64,000 bases of DNA from DATMGU01 sp035555315 (lineage in GTDB: Bacteria > Pseudomonadota > Alphaproteobacteria > ATCC43930 > CGMCC-115725), in contig DATMGU010000037.1 in assembly GCA_035555315.1 (NCBI GenBank), positions 1-64,000 on the forward strand. Direction: 5' to 3'. This document shows, piece by piece, positions 9,960-18,908 of the stretch. Each line of letters begins with the position of its first letter. Position 1 is the stretch's first letter. The position numbers and the translations under genes were made by a program. A model generated the notes under the pieces. That model saw only the letters and a list, made by a program, of their open reading frames with translations. It was not told where the DNA came from and did not search any database.

Positions 9960-10925
9960 ATGGCACGCAAAAAGATCGCATTGGTGGGCGCCGGCCAGAT
10001 CGGCGGCACGTTGGCGCTGCTCGCCGGCCTGAAAGACCTGGGCGACATCGTTTTGTTCGACATCGCCGACGGCGTGCCGCAAGGCAAGGCGCTGGATCTG
10101 GCGCAATCCTCGCCGGTCGAGGATTTTGACGCTTCGTTGACCGGCGCCAGCGATTACGCCGCGATCGCGGATGCGGATGTGGTGATCGTTACCGCCGGCG
10201 TGCCGCGTAAGCCGGGCATGAGCCGCGACGATCTCATCGGCATCAATACCAAGGTGATGAAGTCGGTCGGCGAGAACCTCAAGAAATACTGCCCGAACGC
10301 CTTCGTCATCGTCATCACCAACCCGCTCGACGTGATGGTCTGGGTGCTGCGCGAGGCATCGGGCCTGCCGCCACACATGGTGGTCGGCATGGCCGGCGTG
10401 CTGGACAGCGCGCGGTTCCGTTATTTCCTGGCCGAGGAGTTCAAGGTCTCGGTCGAGGACGTCACCGGCTTCGTGCTGGGCGGCCATGGCGATACCATGG
10501 TGCCGCTGGCGCGCTATACGGCCGTCGCCGGCATTCCGGTGCCCGACCTGGTCAAGATGGGCTGGACCACGCAGGAGCGTCTCGACAAGATCATCCAGCG
10601 GACCCGCGACGGCGGTGCCGAGATCGTCGGGTTGCTGAAGACCGGGTCGGCGTTCTACGCGCCGGCGGCCTCGGCGATCCAGATGGCCGAATCCTATCTC
10701 AAGGACAAGAAGCGGGTGCTGCCCTGCGCCGCCTGGCTGACCGGTCAGTACGGCATCAAGGATCTCTATGTCGGCGTGCCCGTGGTGATCGGCGCCGGCG
10801 GTGTCGAGCGGATCGTCGAGATCAACTTCGATGCCGAGGAAAAGGCGATGTTCGACAAATCGGTCGGGGCCGTCAAAACCTTGGTCGAGGTCGTGAAGAA
10901 GTTGGAAGCCGAAGGCCAGGTCTGA
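9960..10925 (+). CDS. mdh: malate dehydrogenase (NAD-dependent)
   Basis: A 321-residue LDH-like malate dehydrogenase that oxidises malate to oxaloacetate in the TCA cycle. The nucleotide loop is GAGQIGG (residues 10-16) with Asp34 in FDIADG selecting NAD. Substrate arginines are Arg83 and Arg89 in PRKPGMSRDD and Arg152. The catalytic dyad is Asp149 and His176 (LGGHGDTM). The DxADG and LDxA signatures match the MDH3-type of alphaproteobacteria. It leads the sucCDAB-lpdA block, separated from sucC by 102 bases that hold a repeat and a hairpin. Confidence 0.97.
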   Translation: MARKKIALVGAGQIGGTLALLAGLKDLGDIVLFDIADGVPQGKALDLAQSSPVEDFDASLTGASDYAAIADADVVIVTAGVPRKPGMSRDDLIGINTKVMKSVGENLKKYCPNAFVIVITNPLDVMVWVLREASGLPPHMVVGMAGVLDSARFRYFLAEEFKVSVEDVTGFVLGGHGDTMVPLARYTAVAGIPVPDLVKMGWTTQERLDKIIQRTRDGGAEIVGLLKTGSAFYAPAASAIQMAESYLKDKKRVLPCAAWLTGQYGIKDLYVGVPVVIGAGGVERIVEINFDAEEKAMFDKSVGAVKTLVEVVKKLEAEGQV

Positions 10926-10936
10926 TCGCCCCGATG

Positions 10937-10972
10937 TCTGACCACTCCCGGTATCTGGCCACTCCCGTGGCC
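10937..10972 (+). repeat. 17-bp tandem direct repeat and hairpin in the mdh-sucC gap
   Basis: TCTGACCACTCCCG (10937-10950) recurs as TCTGGCCACTCCCG (10954-10967), a period of 17. The second copy runs into a perfect hairpin, GGCCAC-TCCC-GTGGCC (10957-10972). No T tract follows, so a classical terminator is unlikely. It could be an mRNA processing or stabilising element separating mdh from sucCD. Confidence 0.5.
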
Positions 10973-11027
10973 GCTCGTTCGAACAGCACATCCGTAATGA
11001 CGCTTAGCGCGGATTGAGAGGTCGTCG

Positions 11028-12197
11028 ATGAACATCCACGAATACCAAGCGAAGGCGTTGCTGTCCAAATACGGGGTGAAGGTGCCGCGCGGCGCCGTCG
11101 CCTATACCGCCGATGAGGCCGCCAAGGCCGCCGGCGAGTTGGGCGGCACGGTCTGGGTGGTGAAGGCCCAGATCCACGCCGGCGGCCGCGGCAAGGCGGG
11201 TGGCGTCAAGGTCGTGAAGTCGATCGACGACGTCAAGGCGGCGACCGAAAAGATGCTGGGCATGACGCTGGTGACGCACCAGACCGGCCCGGCCGGCAAA
11301 GAAGTGAAGCGCGTTTACATCGAGGAAGGCTGCGATATCAAGCGCGAGCTTTATCTCGGCATGCTGGTCGATCGGGCGACCGGTCGGGTGACGCTGATGG
11401 GCTCGACCGAAGGCGGCATGGAGATCGAGGAAGTGGCGGCCCATACGCCGGAGAAGATCCTGCGCGTGGCGATCGATCCGGCCACGGGACTGCAGGCGTT
11501 CCACGCGCGCGAAATCGCCTTCGGCCTCGGCCTCGAAGGCAAGCAGGTCGCCACCGCCACCAAGTTCATCATGGCGCTGGGGACGGCGTTCACCGATCTC
11601 GATTGTGCGATCGTCGAAATCAACCCCCTGGTCGTGACCGGCTCCGGCGACATCATCTGCCTCGATGCCAAGGTCAATTTCGACGACAACGCGCTGTTCC
11701 GGCACAAGGATGTCGAGGCGCTGCGCGACGAGGACGAGGAAGACCCGACCGAGCTTGAAGCCGGCAAGCACGGGCTGAACTACGTGAAGCTCGACGGCAA
11801 TATCGGCTGCATGGTGAACGGCGCCGGCCTTGCCATGGCGACCATGGACATCATCAAGCTTTACGGCGGGTTGCCGGCCAACTTCCTCGATGTCGGCGGC
11901 GGCGCCACGCGGGAGCGGGTGACGACGGCGTTCAAGCTGATCCTCAGCGATCCGAACGTCGAAGGCATCCTGGTCAATATCTTCGGCGGCATCATGCGCT
12001 GCGACGTGATCGCCGAAGGCGTCGTGGCGGCGGCCCGCGAGGTCAGCCTGCACGTCCCACTGGTGGTGCGCCTCGAAGGCACCAATGTCGAGCTCGGCAA
12101 GAAAATCCTGGCCGAATCGGGCCTCCCCATCCTCTCCGGCGACAATCTGGCCGATGCGGCCCAGAAGGTCGTCAAAGCCGTGAAGGAGGCCGCATAA
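11028..12197 (+). CDS. sucC: succinyl-CoA synthetase beta subunit (ADP-forming)
   Basis: A 389-residue ATP-grasp subunit beginning MNIHEYQAKALLSKYGV, the standard SucC N-terminus. It contains the nucleotide-binding segment KAQIHAGGRGKAGGVK and the C-terminal power-helix/phosphohistidine contact region NIFGGIMRCD. Together with SucD it converts succinyl-CoA to succinate with nucleotide triphosphate synthesis. Its stop overlaps the sucD start (TAATG), indicating translational coupling and equal subunit synthesis; AAGGAGG lies at the end of sucC as the sucD ribosome-binding site. Confidence 0.98.
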   Translation: MNIHEYQAKALLSKYGVKVPRGAVAYTADEAAKAAGELGGTVWVVKAQIHAGGRGKAGGVKVVKSIDDVKAATEKMLGMTLVTHQTGPAGKEVKRVYIEEGCDIKRELYLGMLVDRATGRVTLMGSTEGGMEIEEVAAHTPEKILRVAIDPATGLQAFHAREIAFGLGLEGKQVATATKFIMALGTAFTDLDCAIVEINPLVVTGSGDIICLDAKVNFDDNALFRHKDVEALRDEDEEDPTELEAGKHGLNYVKLDGNIGCMVNGAGLAMATMDIIKLYGGLPANFLDVGGGATRERVTTAFKLILSDPNVEGILVNIFGGIMRCDVIAEGVVAAAREVSLHVPLVVRLEGTNVELGKKILAESGLPILSGDNLADAAQKVVKAVKEAA

Positions 12198-13072
12198 TGG
12201 CCGTTCTGGTCCATTCCGATACCAAGGTTATCTGCCAGGGCTTCACCGGCGCCCAAGGCACGTTCCATTCCGAGCAGGCGCTGGCCTATGGCACCAAGAT
12301 GGTCGGCGGTGTGACGCCGGGCAAAGGGGGGACCACCCATCTCGACCTACCGGTGTTCAACACGGTGCACGAGGCGGTGAGGAAGACCGGTGCCGATGCC
12401 TCGGTGATCTATGTGCCGCCGCCGTTCGCGGCCGATGCGATCCTCGAGGCGGTCGATGCCGGGGTGCCGCTGATCGTCTGCATCACCGAAGGCATCCCGG
12501 TGCTGGACATGGTCCGCGTGAAGCGCGGCTTGACCGGCACGAAGTCGCGGCTGATCGGCCCGAACTGCCCGGGAGTCATCACCCCCGGCGAGTGCAAGAT
12601 CGGCATCATGCCCGGTCATATCCATCGTCGGGGCAAGATCGGCATCGTCTCACGCTCCGGTACGCTGACCTATGAGGCGGTCGCCCAGACCTCCGCCGTC
12701 GGTCTCGGCCAGACGACCTGCATCGGCATCGGCGGCGACCCGGTCAACGGCACGAACTTCATCGATGCGCTGGGCATGTTCCTGGAAGATGACGAGACCC
12801 AGGGCATCATCATGATCGGCGAGATCGGCGGCAGCGATGAGGAGGAGGGCGCGGCCTTCCTGGCTGCCCATAAGGTGAAGAAACCGGTGGTCGGCTTCAT
12901 CGCCGGCGTCACGGCACCTCCCGGCCGCCGCATGGGCCATGCCGGCGCCATCATTTCCGGCGGCAAGGGCGGCGCGGAAGATAAGATGGAGGCGATGCGT
13001 CGTGCCGGCATCACCGTGGCAGACAGCCCGGCGAGCCTTGGCACCACCATGCTCGCTGCCATAAAGGGTTAA
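12197..13072 (+). CDS. sucD: succinyl-CoA synthetase alpha subunit
   Basis: A 291-residue alpha subunit. The CoA-binding Rossmann start is CQGFTGAQGTFHSEQAL. The catalytic phosphohistidine is about His248 in MGHAGAIISGGKGG, the site phosphorylated during turnover. GEIGGSDEEEGA is the conserved acidic segment. Length matches the family. It overlaps sucC by one base and is followed after 90 bases by sucA, matching the TCA order in alphaproteobacteria. Confidence 0.98.
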   Translation: MAVLVHSDTKVICQGFTGAQGTFHSEQALAYGTKMVGGVTPGKGGTTHLDLPVFNTVHEAVRKTGADASVIYVPPPFAADAILEAVDAGVPLIVCITEGIPVLDMVRVKRGLTGTKSRLIGPNCPGVITPGECKIGIMPGHIHRRGKIGIVSRSGTLTYEAVAQTSAVGLGQTTCIGIGGDPVNGTNFIDALGMFLEDDETQGIIMIGEIGGSDEEEGAAFLAAHKVKKPVVGFIAGVTAPPGRRMGHAGAIISGGKGGAEDKMEAMRRAGITVADSPASLGTTMLAAIKG

Positions 13073-13162
13073 TTCAGATGCGCGCCGGCATCATGGCTGG
13101 GGGCGATCTCTTTCCCCATATGTTTAGTTCACCCCGAACCAGAGGACGGCATCCCTAAAAGG

Positions 13163-16060
13163 ATGTCGTCAACCCCGACAATGTCAGTCAGCGACCAAGC
13201 CTCGTTCCTTTACGGTAGCAACTCGGCCTTCATCGCCGAGCTTTATGCCCAGTATCTGGACAACCCCTCGACCGTCGATGCCAGTTGGCGGAGCTTTTTC
13301 GCCGATCTCGCGGATGATGCCCCCGCGGTGCTGGCCGATCTCAAGGGGCCGGCCTGGTCGCGCACGCAGACCAAAGTGATCGGCACGATGGAGCCCGCTC
13401 CCAACGGTGCTGGCAAGAAACCGGCGAAGAACGGCGCCGCGGCGGCCGAGATGCCGGGGGCCGTCGCCGATATTCGCAAGGCGACCACGGACTCGATCCG
13501 TGCGCTGATGCTGATCCGCTCGTACCGGGTGCGCGGTCATCTCCGCGCCAATCTCGACCCGCTCGGGCTGCAGAAGCCGGCGGAGCATACGGAACTCAAC
13601 CCGGCGACCTATGGCTTCGAGGAAGCCGACATGGATCGTCCGATCTTCATCGATGGCGTCCTGGGTCTGGAAACGGCGTCGATCCGTCAGATCGTCGGGG
13701 TGCTGCGCGAGACCTATTGCGGCAAGATCGGCGTCGAATACATGCATATCCAGGATCCCGTGCAGAAGGCGTGGATCCAGGAACGTATCGAAGGCAGCCG
13801 TGGCCAGGGCGGTTTCACCGCCCCGGACAAGAAGGATATCCTGCAGCGCCTGACCGCCGCGGAAAGCTTTGAGCGGTTCCTCGACAAGCGGTTCACCGGC
13901 ACAAAGCGGTTCGGCCTGGAAGGCGGCGAGACGCTGATCCCGTCGCTCGAAGCGATCATGACCCGCGGCGCCGAACTGGGCGTGAAGGAATTCGTCATCG
14001 GCGTGGCGCATCGCGGCCGGCTCAACATTCTGGCGAATGTGATGGGCAAGCCCTTCTCGGCGATCTTCTCCGAGTTCCAGGGCAATCCGGCCAATCCCTC
14101 GGATGTCCAGGGCTCGGGTGACGTCAAATACCATCTGGGCACTTCGACCGATCGGCAATTCGGCGATCATGTGCTGCATCTGACGCTGAACGCCAACCCA
14201 TCGCATCTCGAGGCGGTCAATCCGGTGGTGCTCGGCCGGGTGCGCGCGAAGCAGCGCCAGCGCAACGACATTCCCGCGCGCGATCAGGTGGTCGGCCTGC
14301 TGCTGCACGGCGACGCGGCGATGGCGGGCCAGGGCCTGGTCGCCGAGACGCTCGATATGTCCGAGTTGAAGGGCTATCTGGTCGGCGGCACCATCCACGT
14401 CATCGTCAACAATCAGATCGGCTTTACCACCAGCCCGGTCTATGCCCGCTCCGGGCCATACCCATCCGATGTCGCCAAGATGATCCAGGCACCTATCTTC
14501 CATGTGAACGGCGACGATCCGGAAGCGACCCTGCACGTGTCGCGCATCGCCATGGAGTTTCGGCAGCGCTTCAAGAAAGACGTGGTGCTGGATATGTTCT
14601 GCTATCGTCGGCACGGTCATAACGAGACCGACGAGCCGGCGTTCACCCAGCCGCTGATGTACCGCACCATCGCGACGCTTCCGACCACGCGGCAGCTCTA
14701 TGCCCGCCGCTTGGTCGAAGAAGGCGTCATGACCGAGGCGGAGACCGAGCAGGTTACCAAGGATTTCCTCGCCCGCATGGAAAGCGAGTTCAAGGCGGCG
14801 GACAGCTATCGCCCAAACAAGGCGGATTGGTTGGAAGGTGCTTGGAGCGGCTTCGAGGTTGCCACCAATGATGACCGCAAGGGTAATACCGCGGCATCGA
14901 CCGAGTTGCTGAAGCAGGTCGGCAAGGCGATCACCAGCGTGCCGGCCGAATTCAACGCCAATTCGAAAATCGTTCGGCAATTGGCCGAAAAGCAGAAGAT
15001 GTTCGATAGCGGCACCGGCTTCGATTGGGGCACCGGCGAGGCGCTTGCGTTCGGCACGCTGGCGGCGGAAGGCGTGTTCGTGCGTCTGTCCGGCCAGGAT
15101 TGCGGCCGTGGCACCTTCTCCCACCGTCATGCGGTGCTCGTCGATCAGAAGACCGAGGAGCGCTACATTCCGCTGAACCACGTCGCGGACAACCAGGCGC
15201 TGGTGGAGATCGTCGACAGCCCACTCTCCGAAGCGGCGGTGCTGGGTTTCGACTATGGCTATTCCCTGGCCGAGCCCAAGGCGTTGGTGCTGTGGGAGGC
15301 GCAGTTCGGCGATTTCGCGAATGGCGCCCAGGTGATCATCGATCAGTTCCTGGTGGCGGGCGAGGCGAAGTGGCTGCGCATGTCCGGCCTCGTCATGCTG
15401 CTGCCCCATGGCTATGAGGGCCAGGGACCGGAGCATTCCTCGGCGAGGCTGGAGCGGTATCTGCAGCTCTGCGGCGAGGACAACATCCAGGTCTGCAACA
15501 TCTCGACGCCGGCCAACTACTTCCATGTGCTGCGTCGCCAGGTGCATCGCAACTTCCGCAAGCCGCTGATCATCATGTCGCCGAAATCGCTGTTGCGGGC
15601 GAAGCTGTCCAACCTCGACGAGATGGGGCCGAATACGTCGTTCCACCGCGTCTTTGGCGAGACACAGAAACTGGTCGCCGATGGCAAGGTGAAGCGTGTC
15701 GTGTTGTGCACCGGCAAGCTCTATTACGAGCTGCTGGCCGCACGGACCGAGCGCAAGATCAATGATGTGGCGCTCGTCCGTGTCGAGCAACTCTACCCGT
15801 TCCCGTTCAATGCCCTGTCCAAGGAGCTGAAGCGCTACACCAAGGCCGAGATCGTCTGGTGCCAGGAAGAGCCGCAGAACATGGGCGCCTGGAACTTCGT
15901 CGATCACCGGATCGAGGCGCTGCTGACCCAACTGGACGGCGCGGCGAAGCGGCCGGCCTATGTCGGTCGCGCCGAGGCGGCGGCGACCGCGACGGGCAGC
16001 ATGAAGCGGCACATCAAGGAACAGGCCGACCTGATCGATCGGGCATTGACGGTCGGCTGA
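13163..16060 (+). CDS. sucA: 2-oxoglutarate dehydrogenase E1 component
   Basis: A 965-residue thiamine-diphosphate E1 that decarboxylates 2-oxoglutarate and loads succinyl groups onto SucB. The N-terminus SFLYGSNSAFIAELY is the peripheral E2/E3-interacting helix of full-length OGDH. Next come the VIGVAHRGRLNILANV segment, LTLNANPSHLEAVNPVV, and the ThDP motif GDAAMAGQGLV through VIVNNQIGFTT. The C-terminal half has the transketolase-like GQDCGRGTFSHRHAV. Start set at 13163; an in-frame ATG at 13181 is possible. The linker near residues 70-105 is Ala/Pro/Lys rich. Confidence 0.98.
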   Translation: MSSTPTMSVSDQASFLYGSNSAFIAELYAQYLDNPSTVDASWRSFFADLADDAPAVLADLKGPAWSRTQTKVIGTMEPAPNGAGKKPAKNGAAAAEMPGAVADIRKATTDSIRALMLIRSYRVRGHLRANLDPLGLQKPAEHTELNPATYGFEEADMDRPIFIDGVLGLETASIRQIVGVLRETYCGKIGVEYMHIQDPVQKAWIQERIEGSRGQGGFTAPDKKDILQRLTAAESFERFLDKRFTGTKRFGLEGGETLIPSLEAIMTRGAELGVKEFVIGVAHRGRLNILANVMGKPFSAIFSEFQGNPANPSDVQGSGDVKYHLGTSTDRQFGDHVLHLTLNANPSHLEAVNPVVLGRVRAKQRQRNDIPARDQVVGLLLHGDAAMAGQGLVAETLDMSELKGYLVGGTIHVIVNNQIGFTTSPVYARSGPYPSDVAKMIQAPIFHVNGDDPEATLHVSRIAMEFRQRFKKDVVLDMFCYRRHGHNETDEPAFTQPLMYRTIATLPTTRQLYARRLVEEGVMTEAETEQVTKDFLARMESEFKAADSYRPNKADWLEGAWSGFEVATNDDRKGNTAASTELLKQVGKAITSVPAEFNANSKIVRQLAEKQKMFDSGTGFDWGTGEALAFGTLAAEGVFVRLSGQDCGRGTFSHRHAVLVDQKTEERYIPLNHVADNQALVEIVDSPLSEAAVLGFDYGYSLAEPKALVLWEAQFGDFANGAQVIIDQFLVAGEAKWLRMSGLVMLLPHGYEGQGPEHSSARLERYLQLCGEDNIQVCNISTPANYFHVLRRQVHRNFRKPLIIMSPKSLLRAKLSNLDEMGPNTSFHRVFGETQKLVADGKVKRVVLCTGKLYYELLAARTERKINDVALVRVEQLYPFPFNALSKELKRYTKAEIVWCQEEPQNMGAWNFVDHRIEALLTQLDGAAKRPAYVGRAEAAATATGSMKRHIKEQADLIDRALTVG

Positions 16061-16213
16061 TCGTTCTTAAAGCGCTGGGGAAGCTCCGTTTCGGCGGGGA
16101 TTTTCTCAGGTCATTCGGTGCCGGCCCTTCGTGCCGGTCCACCCCTCACCCGGGCAGGCTGATATCTAGGCCGGCCCTTCCGATAGCTGACGAGAGCAGA
16201 ACAGGATCAAGCG

Positions 16214-17422
16214 ATGGCGACGGAAATCAGAGTGCCGACTCTGGGCGAATCGGTCACCGAGGCAACCGTGGCCAAATGGCTGCGGAAGGTTGGCGACACG
16301 GTGGCGATCGATGATCCGCTGGTCGAGCTGGAAACCGACAAGGTGACCCTGGAGGTCCCGTCGCCGGTGTCCGGCACGATCTCCCAGATCGCCGCCGATG
16401 AAGGCGCCAATGTGGTTGTCGGCGGTTTGCTGGGCATGATCGGCGAGGGCGGGGCTCAACCCGCCGCCAAGCCGGCGAGCGCCCCGGCCGCTGCCCCGGC
16501 GCCCGCACCCGTTCCGACAGCGGCCCCCGCGCCGATCACCGCGTCGGCCGCGCTGGAGAAATCCGGTCCGGCGGCGCGCAAGCTGGTCGCGGAAAACGGG
16601 ATTGATCCCGCCGGTATCGCCGCCACGGGCAAGGATGGCCGGCTGACCAAGGGTGATGTGCTGGCGGCCCTGAGCAAGCCCGCGCCCGCGCCGCAGGCGC
16701 CGGTCGTCGCCCGCGAGACCGGCCCGCGCGAGGAACGCGTGCGCATGACGCGCCTGCGCAAGCGCATCGCGGAGCGGTTGAAGGAAGCTCAGAACACCGC
16801 GGCCATGCTGACCACCTTCAACGAGGTGGACATGACAGCGATCCTGGCGCTGCGCGAGCAGTACAAGGATGGCTTCGAGAAAAAGCACGGCGTGAAGCTG
16901 GGCTTCATGTCGTTCTTCGTGAAGGCATGCCTGGTGGCGCTGAAGGAGATTCCGGCGGTCAATGCCGAGATCTCCGGCGACGATCTCATCTATAAGAACC
17001 ATTACGACATCGGCGTCGCGGTTGGCACCGAGCAAGGTCTGGTCGTGCCGGTCGTGCGCGACGTCGACGCGCTGAGCTTCGCCGAGGTCGAGAAGGCGAT
17101 CGGCGCGTTCGGCCGCAAGGCGCGCGACGGCAAGTTGACCATGGAGGACCTGTCCGGCGGTACCTTCACGATCTCGAATGGCGGCGTTTACGGCTCGCTG
17201 ATGTCGACGCCGATCCTCAACCCGCCGCAATCGGCGATCCTCGGCATGCATAAGACCCAGAAGCGGCCGATGGCGATCGGCGACAAGGTCGAAGTGCGGC
17301 CGATGATGTATCTGGCGCTGAGCTACGACCATCGGGTGATCGACGGCCGCGAGGCGGTGACTTTCCTGGTGCGTGTCAAGGAATGCATCGAGGATCCGCA
17401 GCGCCTGCTGCTCGACATGTGA
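16214..17422 (+). CDS. sucB: dihydrolipoyllysine succinyltransferase (E2)
   Basis: A 402-residue E2. A single lipoyl domain occupies residues 1-78 with the lipoylated Lys43 in ETDKVTLEV. An Ala/Pro-rich linker (about 79-115) precedes the peripheral subunit-binding domain (SGPAARKLVAENGIDP, about 118-155) and the catalytic domain. In that domain His373 and Asp377 in SYDHRVIDGR are the active-site residues. It transfers succinyl from lipoamide to CoA. It lies between sucA (153-base gap) and lpdA (60-base gap). Confidence 0.98.
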   Translation: MATEIRVPTLGESVTEATVAKWLRKVGDTVAIDDPLVELETDKVTLEVPSPVSGTISQIAADEGANVVVGGLLGMIGEGGAQPAAKPASAPAAAPAPAPVPTAAPAPITASAALEKSGPAARKLVAENGIDPAGIAATGKDGRLTKGDVLAALSKPAPAPQAPVVARETGPREERVRMTRLRKRIAERLKEAQNTAAMLTTFNEVDMTAILALREQYKDGFEKKHGVKLGFMSFFVKACLVALKEIPAVNAEISGDDLIYKNHYDIGVAVGTEQGLVVPVVRDVDALSFAEVEKAIGAFGRKARDGKLTMEDLSGGTFTISNGGVYGSLMSTPILNPPQSAILGMHKTQKRPMAIGDKVEVRPMMYLALSYDHRVIDGREAVTFLVRVKECIEDPQRLLLDM

Positions 17423-17482
17423 CCGCCGAAGCCAACTCCCCGTACCCTTCAGCTTTCGCATAGATCCAGGAAGACCCTTTTC

Positions 17483-18889
17483 ATGAGCGACGGTAATTCC
17501 TCAAGCTACGATGTGGTCGTCATCGGCGGTGGCCCCGGCGGCTATGTCGCGGCGATCCGGGCGGCGCAACTGGGCATGACCGTGGCCTGCGTGGAAAAGG
17601 GCGAACGCCTGGGCGGCACCTGCCTCAATGTCGGGTGCATCCCGTCCAAGGCGCTGCTGCAATCCTCGGAGAAATTCGAGGAAGCGGGACATGCGCTGGC
17701 GGCCCATGGCGTCAAGGTGTCGGGGGTCGGGCTCGATCTTCCGACGATGATGACCCGCAAGGATAAGGTCGTCGCCGACAACACCAAGGGTATCGAGTTC
17801 TTGTTCAAGAAGAACAAGGTCACCTGGATCAAGGGTGCAGGCCGGATCTCGGCACCCGGCCGCATCGCGGTCGAGGGTGGGCCGGAGATCGCGGCGAAAT
17901 CGATCATCATCGCCACCGGCTCGGATGTGGTGGCGCTACCCGGTGTCGCGGTTGACGAAAAGCAGATCGTCTCGTCGACCGGCGCTTTGGCTCTCGCCAA
18001 GGTGCCGAAGCATTTCGTCGTGGTTGGCGGCGGGTATATCGGTCTCGAATTGGGGTCGGTCTGGCGCCGGTTGGGGGCGGAGGTCACGGTTGTCGAATTC
18101 CTCGACCGGATCACGCCGACCATGGATGGCGAGGTCGGCAAGGCGCTGCAGCGCCTGCTGCAAAAATCCGGCTTCACCTTCAAGCTGTCGACCAAGGTGG
18201 TCGCCGCCAAGCAGGCCAAGGGCGGCGTCACGCTGACGCTCGAACCGGCGGCCGGCGGCGCTCAGGAGGAGTTGAAGGCCGATGTCGTGCTGGTCGCGAT
18301 CGGTCGTCGCCCATTCACGGATGGTCTCGGCCTCGAGACGGTCGGCGTGGCGCTCGACGAGAAAAAGCGGATCAAGGTCGACGGCCACTTCCAGACCAAT
18401 GTGCCGGGCATCTACGCGATCGGCGATGTGATCGCCGGCCCGATGCTGGCCCACAAGGCCGAGGAGGAGGGCATGACCGTCGCCGAGATGTTGGCCGGCC
18501 AGAAGCCGCACATCAATTACGACGCGATCCCGGCGGTTATCTACACTTGGCCGGAAGTCGCCTCGGTCGGCCGCACCGAGGAAGAGCTGAAATCCGCCGG
18601 TATCGCCTATAAGATCGGCAAGTTCCCGTTCACCGCGAACGGTCGGGCGCGCGCCAACGGCGACACGGATGGCTTCGTCAAGATCCTGGCGGATGCCACG
18701 ACCGATCGGATGCTGGGCATGCATATCATCGGCCCGGATGCCGGCACGATGATCGCTGAAGCGGCGCTGGCTATGGAATACGGCGCCTCGGCCGAGGACA
18801 TCGCCCGGACCAGCCATGCCCATCCGACCTTGAACGAGGCGGTCAAGGAAGCAGCCCTCGCGGTCGCAGGCCGGCCGATCCACATCTGA
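17483..18889 (+). CDS. lpdA: dihydrolipoamide dehydrogenase (E3)
   Basis: A 468-residue FAD disulfide oxidoreductase that reoxidises dihydrolipoamide on SucB. The FAD loop is VIGGGPGGYVAA (residues 13-24). The redox disulfide is Cys47/Cys52 in GGTCLNVGCIPSK. The NAD loop is VVGGGYIGLELGS. The C-terminal His-Glu proton relay lies in SHAHPTLNEAV. It closes the mdh-suc block; its 3' end faces the LysR gene, with a short hairpin between and no T tract. Confidence 0.97.
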   Translation: MSDGNSSSYDVVVIGGGPGGYVAAIRAAQLGMTVACVEKGERLGGTCLNVGCIPSKALLQSSEKFEEAGHALAAHGVKVSGVGLDLPTMMTRKDKVVADNTKGIEFLFKKNKVTWIKGAGRISAPGRIAVEGGPEIAAKSIIIATGSDVVALPGVAVDEKQIVSSTGALALAKVPKHFVVVGGGYIGLELGSVWRRLGAEVTVVEFLDRITPTMDGEVGKALQRLLQKSGFTFKLSTKVVAAKQAKGGVTLTLEPAAGGAQEELKADVVLVAIGRRPFTDGLGLETVGVALDEKKRIKVDGHFQTNVPGIYAIGDVIAGPMLAHKAEEEGMTVAEMLAGQKPHINYDAIPAVIYTWPEVASVGRTEEELKSAGIAYKIGKFPFTANGRARANGDTDGFVKILADATTDRMLGMHIIGPDAGTMIAEAALAMEYGASAEDIARTSHAHPTLNEAVKEAALAVAGRPIHI

Positions 18890-18892
18890 CCG

Positions 18893-18908
18893 GGCTTGGC
18901 CTCAAGCC
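18893..18908. terminator. short hairpin at lpdA/LysR convergent ends
   Basis: GGCTTG-GCCT-CAAGCC is a perfect 6-bp stem with a 4-base loop lying just after the lpdA stop and spanning the LysR stop codon on the other strand. No U tract follows on either strand, so an intrinsic terminator role is only tentative. Confidence 0.35.

Noticed and set aside
13184..16012. A 942-codon open frame on the minus strand opposite sucA
   Set aside because: SucA on the plus strand has full-length, motif-rich homology. The opposite frame is His/Arg-rich without domains, a typical effect of high GC and codon bias.
16061..16213. Repeated GTGCCGG(C/T)CC in the sucA-sucB gap
   Set aside because: Two short GC-rich matches are expected by chance at this composition, and only a 5-bp stem forms.
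8527..18889. The mdh-suc-lpdA cluster as an unusual system
   Set aside because: All members are full length with intact catalytic residues and in an order already familiar from alphaproteobacteria.
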